DNA of 41,179 nt from an uncultured Pelagibacteraceae bacterium (GCA_902587295.1 CACIKS010000008.1:1-41179), one strand, 5' to 3'. Counted from the stretch's first letter, positions 15,049 to 24,161 are shown. The notes: generated from the letters alone by a model not told the origin. Made by a program: numbers and translations.

Positions 15049-16120
15049 CTTTTTTCATCTTTTCACGAGCTCTCTCTAAGTATAAAATTAAACTGTCCGT
15101 CAAATCATCTCCAAATTTAAATATAGCATTTCGATTATACTCTCGAGTTTCTTGTTTGATTTTATCTTCAACTATAATTTCTTTTTTAGCATCTTGATCT
15201 TTAACATAAATTAAAATTAAAAAATTTTCATTTTGTTCTTGATCCTCTCTTATTATTATTTCAGATTGCTCATAAACTAGATTGATTACTCTTAATAAGT
15301 CTGAATTCTTTGGTAAAAATTTTTTGTTAATTTGATATACCAGAGATGTAGCACTTCGTGTAAAACTTTCTAAACTTGTCTCTATTAATTCTCTTCTTTT
15401 AAGGTATTCTTTTTCTTTTTGTCTAATTTCTTCAACACTCGCCTGGTCTGAGAGAGTCACGCCTAACTCCTCAACTCTTTTTCTTAATCGTTCGTTTCTT
15501 AAATTTTTATACTTTTCTCTAACTTGATCAATTCTTTCTTGAAAAGCCTTGTAATCTTCTTTTTCAATATTGAGTGTATATTTTTCTATTGATTTAATTT
15601 CCTCCATCTCTCGATCTCTGAAACGTTCTAGGGTTTTTTCAAGTTTTACTTCTTCTAAAAACTTTCTTTGTTTTTGTTTTTCTTTTTCACGAATTGCTTT
15701 TTGTTCCTCCTTTAAAAAGCTTTTCAACTCTGCGGCTCTAGTCTTAGCAAGAGCTTTTTCCTCTTTTATCTCTTTTTTTAAAAGTTCTTCACGTAATGAA
15801 GTCTGGATTTTTTTTTGTTTTTCGGCGTCAAGTTTTTTCTTAAGATTGTCCTTGTCCCTGTTTTTTTTCAAATTTTGTATTCGCTTAATTATTGGGGAAG
15901 TCAATTTTTTTAATAGATCTTTTAAACTAAAACTAAATTTAATTTTTAACTTAATAGAATCCTTAAGTTTAATTAATTTTAAACCTTTTAAGAAAATTTT
16001 AGTCTTTTTAGATTTTTTTTTATTTTTTTTTCTTCGAAAAACCTTTTTTTTTAGTATCTTTTGCTTAATTCTACGTTTAATTTTTTTTTTTAGCTTTTTT
16101 GGTTTTTTCTTTTTTTTCAT
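15041..16120 (-). CDS. Lysine-tailed coiled-coil protein, unknown function
   Basis: 359 aa. The first 60 residues are almost entirely Lys/Arg with some Ile/Leu. Residues 90-240 are a long charged Lys/Glu/Arg coiled coil with repeated EKEKQKQRK-type heptads. The C-terminal 110 residues look globular (alpha/beta, containing NENFLILIYVKDQD). There is no signal peptide, and an in-frame TAG lies two codons before the ATG, so the start is secure. The tail suggests nucleic-acid or membrane-phosphate binding. I do not recognise a family. It precedes nothing on its strand but faces the NAPE-PLD-like gene. Confidence 0.68.
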   Translation of the reverse strand: MKKKKKPKKLKKKIKRRIKQKILKKKVFRRKKNKKKSKKTKIFLKGLKLIKLKDSIKLKIKFSFSLKDLLKKLTSPIIKRIQNLKKNRDKDNLKKKLDAEKQKKIQTSLREELLKKEIKEEKALAKTRAAELKSFLKEEQKAIREKEKQKQRKFLEEVKLEKTLERFRDREMEEIKSIEKYTLNIEKEDYKAFQERIDQVREKYKNLRNERLRKRVEELGVTLSDQASVEEIRQKEKEYLKRRELIETSLESFTRSATSLVYQINKKFLPKNSDLLRVINLVYEQSEIIIREDQEQNENFLILIYVKDQDAKKEIIVEDKIKQETREYNRNAIFKFGDDLTDSLILYLERAREKMKKAS

Positions 16121-16148
16121 CTGCTACTTTATTAATAACAGATAGTTA

Positions 16149-17360
16149 TTAAGAGTAAATGTAGTCTCTTCGATTGCTTGGAATAGCGTCGAAGTTTTTC
16201 ACAAGTTGATATTGAAAGACTACCAAATCTCGATATTTAAAAGCTGCGCTGCAACCTGCTAGATACATTTCCCACATTCGACAAAATTTTTCATCAAATA
16301 AATCTTTGGCGATATTCTTTTTATCTAAAAATCTTTTCAACCAACTTTCAAGTGTCTTATCGTAATGTCTTATTAATGTTTCACGATCAGACATTATTAA
16401 TCCTGATTTTTCTATATTTTTAGACATATCTGACTCGTGAGGGATTTCACCATTAGGGAATACGTATTTTTGTATGAATGGTGCATTTGGTTGTGGTGGT
16501 AAGATACTGCCGATAGTATGTAAAACACAAACGCCTTTATCAGATAAAATTTCATAAATTTTTTTTAATGCTTTAAAGTAATTTCTTTTTAAGAAATGTT
16601 CCCACGCACCAACGCTAACAATAAAATCATATTTACCTTTAATCTCTCGATAATCTTTAAGTTCAAAGTTTACTTGATTGTCTAGCTTTAACTCTCTAGC
16701 TTTCTTATTACAGTAATCAATTTGGTTTTTGCTGAGTGATATTCCTGTTACTTCACAGCCTTTTTGTTTTGCCAATTCAAAAGCCATACCACCCCATCCA
16801 CACCCTATGTCTAAAATCCGTGAGCCAGGTTTTATGTTTCCCAGCTTTTTAATTATGTGATCAATTTTATTTTGTTGTGCTTGCTCTAAAGTTTCATCAT
16901 CTGATTTCCAATAGGCGCAAGAGTATTGTCGATGCTTTTTATCTAAAAAAAGATCATAAAGTTTTTCTCCTTTACTCCCGCCAATATCATAATGATATTG
17001 AATATCAGATTTTGATTGTGACAAATCAATGAAAGAAAAAAACTTTCTAAGATTAGCAATTTTTTTTAAAATGAAAGCAGATTTAGTGATTTCTTCATTC
17101 CCTAAATTTTTAAATGTTAAATTCAAAAATTCTAACAAAGAAGCGTTTTCGATTATGATATCACCTCGAATGAAAGCTTCAGGAAATTCTAAATCAGGAT
17201 TTAAAAGTAATTTCCAATTTAAATTTTTTTTTAAAAGTTTAAGGATAATTGGATTATTTTTATTAGGATTTCCACAAATGTACTTTTGCCCAGTATGATC
17301 AATTAATATTATCCCACTGTGTTTTTTATAAATTTTAGAAAGTAATTTAGCAAGTAACAT
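16149..17360 (-). CDS. cfa: Cyclopropane-fatty-acyl-phospholipid synthase
   Basis: 403-aa SAM-dependent enzyme that adds a methylene bridge to unsaturated acyl chains of membrane phospholipids. The N-terminal lipid-interaction domain is followed by YHYDIGG (123-129), YSCAYW (146-151) and the SAM motif ILDIGCGWGG (182-191). The conserved GAWEHF and YIFPxGxxP-like YVFPNGEIPH segments follow. It is preceded by the DapA-like gene with 5 bp between them, so the two may be co-transcribed. Other SAM-dependent methyltransferases of this fold exist, but the full Cfa signature is present. Confidence 0.92.
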   Translation of the reverse strand: MLLAKLLSKIYKKHSGIILIDHTGQKYICGNPNKNNPIILKLLKKNLNWKLLLNPDLEFPEAFIRGDIIIENASLLEFLNLTFKNLGNEEITKSAFILKKIANLRKFFSFIDLSQSKSDIQYHYDIGGSKGEKLYDLFLDKKHRQYSCAYWKSDDETLEQAQQNKIDHIIKKLGNIKPGSRILDIGCGWGGMAFELAKQKGCEVTGISLSKNQIDYCNKKARELKLDNQVNFELKDYREIKGKYDFIVSVGAWEHFLKRNYFKALKKIYEILSDKGVCVLHTIGSILPPQPNAPFIQKYVFPNGEIPHESDMSKNIEKSGLIMSDRETLIRHYDKTLESWLKRFLDKKNIAKDLFDEKFCRMWEMYLAGCSAAFKYRDLVVFQYQLVKNFDAIPSNRRDYIYS

Positions 17361-17365
17361 AAAAA

Positions 17366-18253
17366 TTATGCAGCAATATTTTTATTATTTAGAACACCCA
17401 GTCCTTTTAATTTTTTAATTAATTCATCTTTTTTATTTTTGTTCAGCAGCTCTAAAGGTGGAAGTAAGTTTGAATATGATGGATTTTCTAAACTTTTTAA
17501 AGTATGTAATGCTGATATTAGGTTTCCGGTCTCATCAAATGCACTTCTTATAGCTTTAAGTTTTTCATTTTCAGATGAAGCTCCTTTTTTTTTAAAATCG
17601 TCATATACTTTTTTTGCCAAGGAGCCTGTGAAGTTTGTAGTAGCTGATATACAACCTGCTCCACCAATTTTCAAATTATCTAATAATTTTTTTTCACTTC
17701 CTACAAACATTGAAAAGTTTTTAGCTTTAAAATTCTCCCATAGATTTCCTGTGGAATCTTTCATTCCAACTATATTTGGAAAGTCTTTAATTAATTTTTT
17801 GGTAACATCGGACGAAAACTCATAACCGCTTAATTTTGAAAAATTATAAAGTATGATTTTAGATTCTGGTGCTGCTTTAATAATATTTTTGAAAAAATCA
17901 TAAACCCCCGAGTCTTCGTTTTTATAATACGCAACATTCATAATTAGGAAATTTTTTAAACCTTTTTTTATAGAATGTTGCATTAAATCTATCGTATCGT
18001 ACAAACTGTTACTTGAAGTACCTATTAAAATCTTTTCTTTAAATTTTTCTTTCGAAAGTTCACTAATGAATTCTTTTTTCATTCGAATCCCAATCAACTG
18101 TCCAGCTCCCGTACTGCCAAAAAAAGCCGAGCCAACACCATTTTCATCTAAATTTTTCTTTGCATGGCTAATTGTTGCCTCTATGTCCAAACTTAGATCA
18201 GCCTTTAATACTGACATTGACGCAGCAAATACCCCTCTAAAATCTTCCGACAT
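17366..18253 (-). CDS. Dihydrodipicolinate synthase/N-acetylneuraminate lyase family protein
   Basis: 295-aa class I aldolase/lyase of the DapA/NanA superfamily. The Schiff-base Lys is K165 (GMKDSTGN) and the catalytic Tyr is Y136 (ILYNFS). The loop usually reading GTTGE is GSTGAG (46-51), so the pocket differs from true DapA. It is probably not the housekeeping lysine enzyme; the substrate could be a 2-keto-3-deoxy sugar acid or a related pyruvate adduct. It is divergent from the glycosyltransferase gene and 5 bp ahead of cfa. Confidence 0.83.
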   Translation of the reverse strand: MSEDFRGVFAASMSVLKADLSLDIEATISHAKKNLDENGVGSAFFGSTGAGQLIGIRMKKEFISELSKEKFKEKILIGTSSNSLYDTIDLMQHSIKKGLKNFLIMNVAYYKNEDSGVYDFFKNIIKAAPESKIILYNFSKLSGYEFSSDVTKKLIKDFPNIVGMKDSTGNLWENFKAKNFSMFVGSEKKLLDNLKIGGAGCISATTNFTGSLAKKVYDDFKKKGASSENEKLKAIRSAFDETGNLISALHTLKSLENPSYSNLLPPLELLNKNKKDELIKKLKGLGVLNNKNIAA

Positions 18254-18299
18254 TTTTTTACCTAATTTTGTATATAAAGGTACTATAAATTAAAAAAGA

Positions 18300-19220
18300 A
18301 TGAAAATTCTTATAATCCAGCAAAGACGGGGCATAGGGGACTGTATTATTTTCCTGCCCTATATTCATGCCATTTCAAAAAAATTCAATTCAAAAGTTAG
18401 TCTTTTGATCAAGGAAAATTCTAGAGCAGTAGATTTATTAGCTGAGGATGAACACATAGGGGAAATAATTACTTTGAGTGATGAAAAAGATGGTTTGATG
18501 GGAATTTTCAAATTATCAAATGAAATTAAAAATAAAAAATTTGATAAAGTTTTTATTTTTAATAGTTCTTTAAGGTATAATTTAATTGCAAAATTCGCAG
18601 GTATTAAATCTATATATCAGTATCCATTGTTTAGATCAAAAGATAACATTGTTAATAGTGCTAAAATTTTCACTGAAAGTGTAATTGGTAAAATTGTTTC
18701 AACGGAGGCTAATTTAAAAATAAAAAGTTCTGGAGATAATACTAATAAAAATATAAAAAAAATTTGTATTGCAATTGCAGCTTCAGGACCAACTAAAATT
18801 TGGCCAATACAAAATTTTATTAGGCTTTGTGAGGAGCTATCTAAGAACCAAAAATGTAAGTTTTATATAGCTGCTGGAAAAAATGATATCGAATTAATAA
18901 AAAAATTTAAAAATTCTAACGTGGGAGAAAATTCTGAGTCTTTTGAGGAATTAACTATTAAAGAAACTTTACCTATTATAAAAAGTTGTAATTTAACAAT
19001 TGCTAACGATACTGGATTTGCTCATATCAGTGCTGCGCTTGGTGTAAAAACTTTAACACTTTTTATGGACAGCCCAGTACTCTCTTATGGACGTTACTCC
19101 ACAAGAATGGTTACGATTGAACCTGATGGAGAAAAAAATAGCACGAAACACGATACACTCGGAAAAGACAAAATATCTTTCACAAAAGTATTATCAGAGA
19201 CTTTAAAGCTATTAAATTAA
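18300..19220 (+). CDS. Glycosyltransferase family 9 (heptosyltransferase-like)
   Basis: 306-aa GT-B fold enzyme. N-terminal RRGIGDCIIFLPYIHAI is the ADP-heptose:LPS heptosyltransferase signature, and the C-terminal nucleotide-sugar site reads NDTGFAHISAALGVKTLTLF. These enzymes build the lipopolysaccharide inner core at the cytoplasmic face of the inner membrane. Acceptor and sugar cannot be told here. It starts 46 bp from the divergent DapA-like gene and ends overlapping the DnaJ-domain gene by 4 bp, tail to tail. Confidence 0.88.
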   Translation: MKILIIQQRRGIGDCIIFLPYIHAISKKFNSKVSLLIKENSRAVDLLAEDEHIGEIITLSDEKDGLMGIFKLSNEIKNKKFDKVFIFNSSLRYNLIAKFAGIKSIYQYPLFRSKDNIVNSAKIFTESVIGKIVSTEANLKIKSSGDNTNKNIKKICIAIAASGPTKIWPIQNFIRLCEELSKNQKCKFYIAAGKNDIELIKKFKNSNVGENSESFEELTIKETLPIIKSCNLTIANDTGFAHISAALGVKTLTLFMDSPVLSYGRYSTRMVTIEPDGEKNSTKHDTLGKDKISFTKVLSETLKLLN

Positions 19221-19729
19221 CTTAAATCTTTTAAAATAGTTTCTTTTGCCTCTGAAACCATTTGAGCTAATTTAGTTGTGTCAGTATCATTATTTTTATC
19301 TGGATGTAATTTTGACATTATTTTTTTATATTTAGATAAAACTTCACTCTTTGAGCATCCTTTTTTACAATCCAAAATTTTATAAGCATCATCTAATTTC
19401 ATTGACGAAGATGCTTTTGAATAATTTGCTCCTGACGTAAATGAATATCTGCCTGTCTGTCGAAGATAATTAATTAATCTCCATAATTGAAATAATTGAA
19501 AAAGGCCTCCTATGCCTTTTAATTTTATTAGAGGAACTAAAAACAGTAAGATAGGAATACTAAATGCGTATCTTCCAAGCAAAAATAAGGTAATAGCCAA
19601 CAGAATTCCGACAGAAAAAATTATATACCTAATGCCTTTTGCGATTTTTTTGCTACTTGCTTTGGCAAAAAAATTCAATAAAAGATATAAAACGACAAAA
19701 GAAATTCCGATGATTAAAAATAAATTCAT
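19217..19729 (-). CDS. Membrane-anchored DnaJ-domain protein
   Basis: 170 aa. Two to three hydrophobic spans occupy residues 3-20, 36-51 and about 56-68, followed by a Leu/Arg-rich linker and a C-terminal J domain with the HPD triad at 142-144 (LHPDKN). Such proteins recruit DnaK to the membrane. The size and J domain at the C-terminus resemble DjlA-like proteins of alphaproteobacteria. The ATG lies only 6 bp from the divergent start codon of oligopeptidase B. The co-chaperone role is inferred from the intact HPD. Confidence 0.86.
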   Translation of the reverse strand: MNLFLIIGISFVVLYLLLNFFAKASSKKIAKGIRYIIFSVGILLAITLFLLGRYAFSIPILLFLVPLIKLKGIGGLFQLFQLWRLINYLRQTGRYSFTSGANYSKASSSMKLDDAYKILDCKKGCSKSEVLSKYKKIMSKLHPDKNNDTDTTKLAQMVSEAKETILKDLS

Positions 19730-19735
19730 AATTAG

Positions 19736-21796
19736 ATGATACCACGATTAAAGAAACAACCAGAAAAGAAAACTTGTCACTCGTACACTTGGGTAGATGA
19801 ATACTCTTGGATTCACCAAGATAACTGCCTAGAAATCTTAAGAGATACATCTAAACTCAATCCGGAGGTAAGAAAATACCTTGAAGATGAAAATGCTTAT
19901 ACAAAAAAAAATATGAAAGATACCGAGGATTTACAAAAAAAACTTTTTAAAGAGATTGAGGGCAGAATTAAATTGGACGATGAAAGTTTACCTTATAAAG
20001 ATAAGCGTTATGAGTATTTTACAAGAACGACTTCTAAAGGTAATTATTCTAAAAAATTAAGAAGAAAAATAGGTGGCAATAAGATTGAGTGCTATTTTGA
20101 TGGAGATGTTGAGGCTAAAGGAAAAAAATTTTTTAGCACGGGTGATCTTACAGTATCTTACAACGATGAATTTTTGGCTTTTTCTGTGGATGATAAAGGA
20201 GGAGAGTATTTTACAATTTATATAAGAAAAATATCAGACAATAAAATAATTGAAAAAATTGAAGATACAGCAGGTGGAATAGTTTGGGCTTACGATGACA
20301 AATCTTTTTTCTATAGAAGACATGATTCACAAAAAAGACCACGTCAAATTTTTCAACATAAATTAGGAACACCCGTAAGTGAAGATAAATTAATTTTTGA
20401 AGAGAAAGAAGAAAGTTTTACATGTTCTATTGATACGACTTCTTGTGAACAATATTATTTAATCGAAACTGGGGAGCATACAACTTCAGAGGTTTTTTAT
20501 TTTAATAAAGATGAGAAAGACTTTATTCCAAAACTATTTATAAAAAGGGAACAAGGTATTCTTTACACTATAGATAGTTTTAATGGTCATTGGTATATGC
20601 ATACAAACAAAGACGCCGAAGATTTCAAGATAATGAAATGCAAAAATGGAAAAAATGACTGGAAAGATTTCATACCTGCAAGAAACGGAGTTTTAGTTGG
20701 TGGTTTTACTTTTTTAAAAGATTGGATTGTAAGGACAGAAGTTTCAGATGCCCTACAAAAAGTTTTTGTGAGAGACATTAAAACAAATAAAGAAGAACAA
20801 ATAATTTTTACTGAGGAAAAAGTAATATCTCCCAATATTTCACTTATGCAAAAGGATAAAAATACGGATTTAATAAGAATAGGATATGAGTCTCCAAAAA
20901 CACCAGCTAGAACTTTTGAATATAATCTGAGAACTAAAGAAAAAAAACTTGTAAAGGAACAAGTGGTTCCATCTGGTCATAAAAGAGATGATTATTTAGT
21001 TGAGCGATTAAATTGTCCAAGTCATGATGGTCGCCAAATTCCTATAACTATAACTTATCACAAAAATACAAAGCTAGATGGGAATGCAAATTTGCTTCTT
21101 TACGGATACGGATCTTATGGGTCAATGCAAGTGCCCTCTTTTTCATCATCAAGATTATCTTTGATTAACAGAGATGTAATTTGGGCAACCTGTCACGTTA
21201 GAGGCGGTATGGAAAGAGGAATGAAATGGTGGAAGGAAGGAAAGATGCTTAATAAGAAAAATACTTTTGAAGACTTTATAAGCTGTGCAAAATTTCTTAT
21301 TAAGAAAAAATATACAAGTGAAAAAAAAATTATTGCTTACGGTGGTTCAGCTGGGGGTCTTTTGATTGGAAGTGTAATAAATAAAAAACCAGAACTATTT
21401 TTGAGTGCAATACTTGCTGTTCCATTCGTAGACAACTTAACAACAAATATGGATCACTCTTTACCTTTATCAAAAGGTGAACTTTTAGAGTTCGCCGATG
21501 CAAGAGGTAACAAAGAACACTTTGAGTATATTCGTTCATACGCTCCTTATGACAACATCGAAAAAAAAGATTATCCTCACATACTAATTACAACATCTTT
21601 ATCTGACTCGAGAGTTTTGTTTGATGAACCAACGAAATATTGTGCAAAGCTAAGAGATTACAAAACTGACAGTAATTTACTTTTATTAAAATGTGAAATG
21701 GAAGCTGGGCACGGATCTAGGACTGGTAGGAAAAATATAATTGAAGATGTCGCTTTTGATTATGCATTTGCCTTAAAAACAGCGAATAAAACCTAG
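19736..21796 (+). CDS. ptrB: Oligopeptidase B (S9 prolyl oligopeptidase family)
   Basis: 686-aa serine peptidase, about the usual OpdB length, cleaving small peptides after basic residues. An N-terminal seven-bladed propeller precedes the alpha/beta-hydrolase domain. The triad is Ser538 (GGSAGG, 536-541), Asp624 (SLSDSRV) and His659 (EAGHGSRTGR). The segment LLYGYGSYG is typical of the family. The start at 19736 fits the family N-terminus (PRLKKQ...DEYSW). It ends 1 bp before the stop of a small lipoprotein gene on the other strand. Probably a peptide-recycling enzyme. Confidence 0.92.
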   Translation: MIPRLKKQPEKKTCHSYTWVDEYSWIHQDNCLEILRDTSKLNPEVRKYLEDENAYTKKNMKDTEDLQKKLFKEIEGRIKLDDESLPYKDKRYEYFTRTTSKGNYSKKLRRKIGGNKIECYFDGDVEAKGKKFFSTGDLTVSYNDEFLAFSVDDKGGEYFTIYIRKISDNKIIEKIEDTAGGIVWAYDDKSFFYRRHDSQKRPRQIFQHKLGTPVSEDKLIFEEKEESFTCSIDTTSCEQYYLIETGEHTTSEVFYFNKDEKDFIPKLFIKREQGILYTIDSFNGHWYMHTNKDAEDFKIMKCKNGKNDWKDFIPARNGVLVGGFTFLKDWIVRTEVSDALQKVFVRDIKTNKEEQIIFTEEKVISPNISLMQKDKNTDLIRIGYESPKTPARTFEYNLRTKEKKLVKEQVVPSGHKRDDYLVERLNCPSHDGRQIPITITYHKNTKLDGNANLLLYGYGSYGSMQVPSFSSSRLSLINRDVIWATCHVRGGMERGMKWWKEGKMLNKKNTFEDFISCAKFLIKKKYTSEKKIIAYGGSAGGLLIGSVINKKPELFLSAILAVPFVDNLTTNMDHSLPLSKGELLEFADARGNKEHFEYIRSYAPYDNIEKKDYPHILITTSLSDSRVLFDEPTKYCAKLRDYKTDSNLLLLKCEMEAGHGSRTGRKNIIEDVAFDYAFALKTANKT

Positions 21797-21797
21797 T

Positions 21798-22094
21798 TTA
21801 GAAACAATTTTTGCTTTTGAAAGAAATTACTATGTTTTTTGGATCTACTTCAAATCTCCTTTCGCATTTGATTTTAAATTTCGAGTCATAATAAACTAGT
21901 ACCTTATTTTTATTGCTTAAGACTTCTATCAAATCTGGTTTGCCAAATTCTATCTTTAATTCAGACTCGGTCTTTTTTAAAAATTTACTAAGATTTTCTG
22001 TTTCCTTTTCTGAAGCTTCATCTACTTTTTTAGAAACTGTCTTACAACCCAAAAGTAAAGTTACAAATAAGCAAAAAATTATTATTTTCTTCAT
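21798..22094 (-). CDS. Small putative lipoprotein (98 aa)
   Basis: Signal of lipoprotein type with lipobox LLGC (Cys17). The mature part is about 82 aa, with an acidic Lys/Glu helix followed by a beta-rich end containing LVYYDSKF and three more Cys-region residues (KCERRF, KNCF). The GKPDLIEV segment recalls the SmpA/OmlA (BamE-like) fold loosely, but I would not assign it. It converges with ptrB and lies back to back with the purine permease across a 140-bp AT-rich gap. Confidence 0.65.
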   Translation of the reverse strand: MKKIIIFCLFVTLLLGCKTVSKKVDEASEKETENLSKFLKKTESELKIEFGKPDLIEVLSNKNKVLVYYDSKFKIKCERRFEVDPKNIVISFKSKNCF

Positions 22095-22234
22095 AAGTTT
22101 TTCAAAATTAATTTATAACAAATAAGTTATTAACAAAAAACAACCTAAGATTTAATTTAAACCCGTTTTGAACTTTTACTTTTTTTAAAAACAAATACAT
22201 TAAGGACAAATTAAATAATTAAAGGAGTCATTTT

Positions 22235-23593
22235 ATGATGGATAAGTATTTTGAGTACAGAAAACATAAAACAAATTTTAAAACTGAGGTTATTGCTGGG
22301 GTCACAACCTTTTTAACTATGGCATACATTATGTTTTTAAATCCTTTTATTCTTTCTGGAGAATTTGCTGGAACAGAAAAAGGTTTTTTTGATTTTGGCG
22401 GTGTCTTTACGGCAACAATTGTCGCTGCAGCTTTATCATGTTTTATAATGGGATTTGTAGGACGTTCATGGCCCGTCGGTCTTGCAAGCGGTATGGGTTT
22501 AAATGCTCTGGTAGCTTTCGGTATAGTTGCTGGTATGGGTTTCACACCTGCTGAAGCATTATCCGCAGTATTAATTGCTGGAATTCTTTTCTTACTAGTT
22601 TCTCTTACACCCATAAGAGCTTGGATTATTAATTCTATTCCAAAAAGTTTAAAACTCGGTATTGGTGCTGGAATAGGTTTGTTTCTTGCAATTATTGGCT
22701 TAGAAATAATGGGAGTAGTTGGAGACCATCCAGTTACCCTAGTCACTTTAGGCGATATAAAGAATCCTCTTGTTTTATTGGGTTGCCTAGCTTTAGTTGT
22801 AATGATTGCTTTGGAAAAACTTAAAGTCAAAGGAAATATTATAATAGGAATTTTGTTCTTTAGTATTTTGGCTTGGTTACCTATGTGGGAATGGACTGGT
22901 GCAACAATTAAAGATGGAGCATCGCTAGCAAAATTTAATGGTATCTTTTCGGCGCCTCCTTCAATGATGTATTTGTTTGATGCATTTGAAGGTTTCAATA
23001 CTGGAAAAGTTTTTACTGCTAGTGGTCTAACAGTTATTTTTACTTTATTCTTTGTAGATTTCTTTGATACTGCCGGAACTTTAACTGCCGTGGCAAATGT
23101 TGCAGGAAAAGTTGATAGTAAAGGAAAAGTACAAGATATTGAAAAGGCTATGCTTGCAGATAGTATTGGGACTGTGGCTGGCGGACTTATGGGTACGACT
23201 ACTGTAACAAGTTATGTTGAGTCTGGAGCCGGAGTAAAAGCTGGAGGAAGAACAGGAATGACCTCGATAGTTATAGGTGTTCTTTTTCTTTTATGTTTGG
23301 GCTTTGCACCTCTAGCAACTAGTCTTCCAAAAGAAATCGATGGTGCAGCGCTTGTATATGTATCTGTTTTATTCGTAAGAAATATTGTAGATATTGAATG
23401 GAATGATATTGCTGAGTCTGCTCCGGCAGTAATAGCAATGATAGTAATGCCTCTGACATATAGTATTAGCAACGGTATTGCTATGGCGTTTATAGCTTAT
23501 GCATTAATCAAAATTTTAAGTGGAAAATCAGCAAAAACTTCACCAGCCATATGGGTTGTGGCAGTACTTAGTGTATTAAGTTTTACTCTTTAG
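22235..23593 (+). CDS. NCS2 family purine permease (AzgA-like)
   Basis: 452-aa inner-membrane transporter with 12 or more hydrophobic segments. Family signatures are TEVIAGVTTFLTMAYIMFLNP near the N-terminus, GLNALVAFGI, FVDFFDTAGTL and GTTTVTSYVESGAGVKAGGRTGM. This group takes up adenine, guanine or hypoxanthine with protons. The ATG at 22235 is backed by the strong site AAAGGAG 7 bp upstream; the ATG at 22238 is an alternative with longer spacing. It converges on a purine phosphoribosyltransferase gene, supporting a salvage role. The 140-bp upstream region shows no purine riboswitch core that I can see. Confidence 0.92.
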   Translation: MMDKYFEYRKHKTNFKTEVIAGVTTFLTMAYIMFLNPFILSGEFAGTEKGFFDFGGVFTATIVAAALSCFIMGFVGRSWPVGLASGMGLNALVAFGIVAGMGFTPAEALSAVLIAGILFLLVSLTPIRAWIINSIPKSLKLGIGAGIGLFLAIIGLEIMGVVGDHPVTLVTLGDIKNPLVLLGCLALVVMIALEKLKVKGNIIIGILFFSILAWLPMWEWTGATIKDGASLAKFNGIFSAPPSMMYLFDAFEGFNTGKVFTASGLTVIFTLFFVDFFDTAGTLTAVANVAGKVDSKGKVQDIEKAMLADSIGTVAGGLMGTTTVTSYVESGAGVKAGGRTGMTSIVIGVLFLLCLGFAPLATSLPKEIDGAALVYVSVLFVRNIVDIEWNDIAESAPAVIAMIVMPLTYSISNGIAMAFIAYALIKILSGKSAKTSPAIWVVAVLSVLSFTL

Positions 23594-23610
23594 AAAATAA
23601 TAATTATTAA

Positions 23611-23645
23611 TAAAGGCCGGACTTTTTGTCTGGCCTTTATTTTTT
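23611..23645. terminator. Bidirectional intrinsic terminator between purine permease and phosphoribosyltransferase
   Basis: A 12-bp stem (TAAAGGCCGGAC pairing with GTCTGGCCTTTA, with one G-U pair) closes a five-T loop and is followed by six T. It is the clearest Rho-independent terminator in the window. Read on the minus strand, it also has a T-rich tail, so it can end both convergent transcripts. The TAA of the phosphoribosyltransferase lies inside the 3' arm. Confidence 0.9.
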
Positions 23646-24161
23646 ATGTTTCGATTTTAGCTCTTCAATTCTTATTTCTTCATATCGCTCAAAAGGCTGC
23701 ACAATCCATGGATTATTTTTTAGTGTAACAGCACAAAAATCTGGATTGAAAGTTGATTTTGCTTTTTTCCATAAAATAGCAGTTTTAATTGAATTAATTT
23801 TATCTTTTAATGGTTTATATTTTCTCAACCAATCCATACTTCTATTTAAAGTAACACCAGTATCTGATAGATCGTCACACAAAAGTAAATTGCCGCCTAA
23901 ATTTTGAACTGTTGAACTCATTTCTCTCGAAAAAGTCAGTTTACCTTGTTGATCCTCTATTCCTGTGCCCGAGTAAGACTCTACAGCCAAATAGGCGCAT
24001 TTTAATTTCATTACTCTACTTAAAACATCTATGATTGGGAGTCCGCCTCTTGCTATACCTATTAGTAAATCTGGTTTGAATCCACTATCAGCTATTTGGA
24101 TTGCAAGTTTTTCAACTATTGAATTATATTCATCCCAAGATATGAAAAGTTTTTCAGCCAT
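23637..24161 (-). CDS. Purine phosphoribosyltransferase (Gpt/XPRT-like)
   Basis: 174-aa type I phosphoribosyltransferase with the PRPP-binding motif LLLCDDLSDTG around residues 93-103 and an early LIGIARGGLP loop. It transfers a purine base (guanine, xanthine or hypoxanthine) to PRPP in the cytoplasm. The base specificity cannot be fixed from the sequence; the C-terminal WIVQPFERYEE is reminiscent of xanthine/guanine PRTs. It converges with the purine permease and stops inside their shared terminator. Together they would import and capture purines. Confidence 0.85.
   Translation of the reverse strand: MAEKLFISWDEYNSIVEKLAIQIADSGFKPDLLIGIARGGLPIIDVLSRVMKLKCAYLAVESYSGTGIEDQQGKLTFSREMSSTVQNLGGNLLLCDDLSDTGVTLNRSMDWLRKYKPLKDKINSIKTAILWKKAKSTFNPDFCAVTLKNNPWIVQPFERYEEIRIEELKSKHKK

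Noticed and set aside
15570-16145. Plus-strand open frame opposite the Lys-rich coiled-coil gene
   Set aside because: It is a long Phe/Ser-rich frame caused by reading the complement of Lys codons; no start signal or family match, whereas the minus frame has a secure start and heptad pattern.
22095-22234. Possible purine riboswitch before the NCS2 permease
   Set aside because: The 140-bp gap shows no three-way junction or conserved loop-loop bases of the purine riboswitch; it is plain A/T-rich DNA with a good ribosome-binding site at its end.
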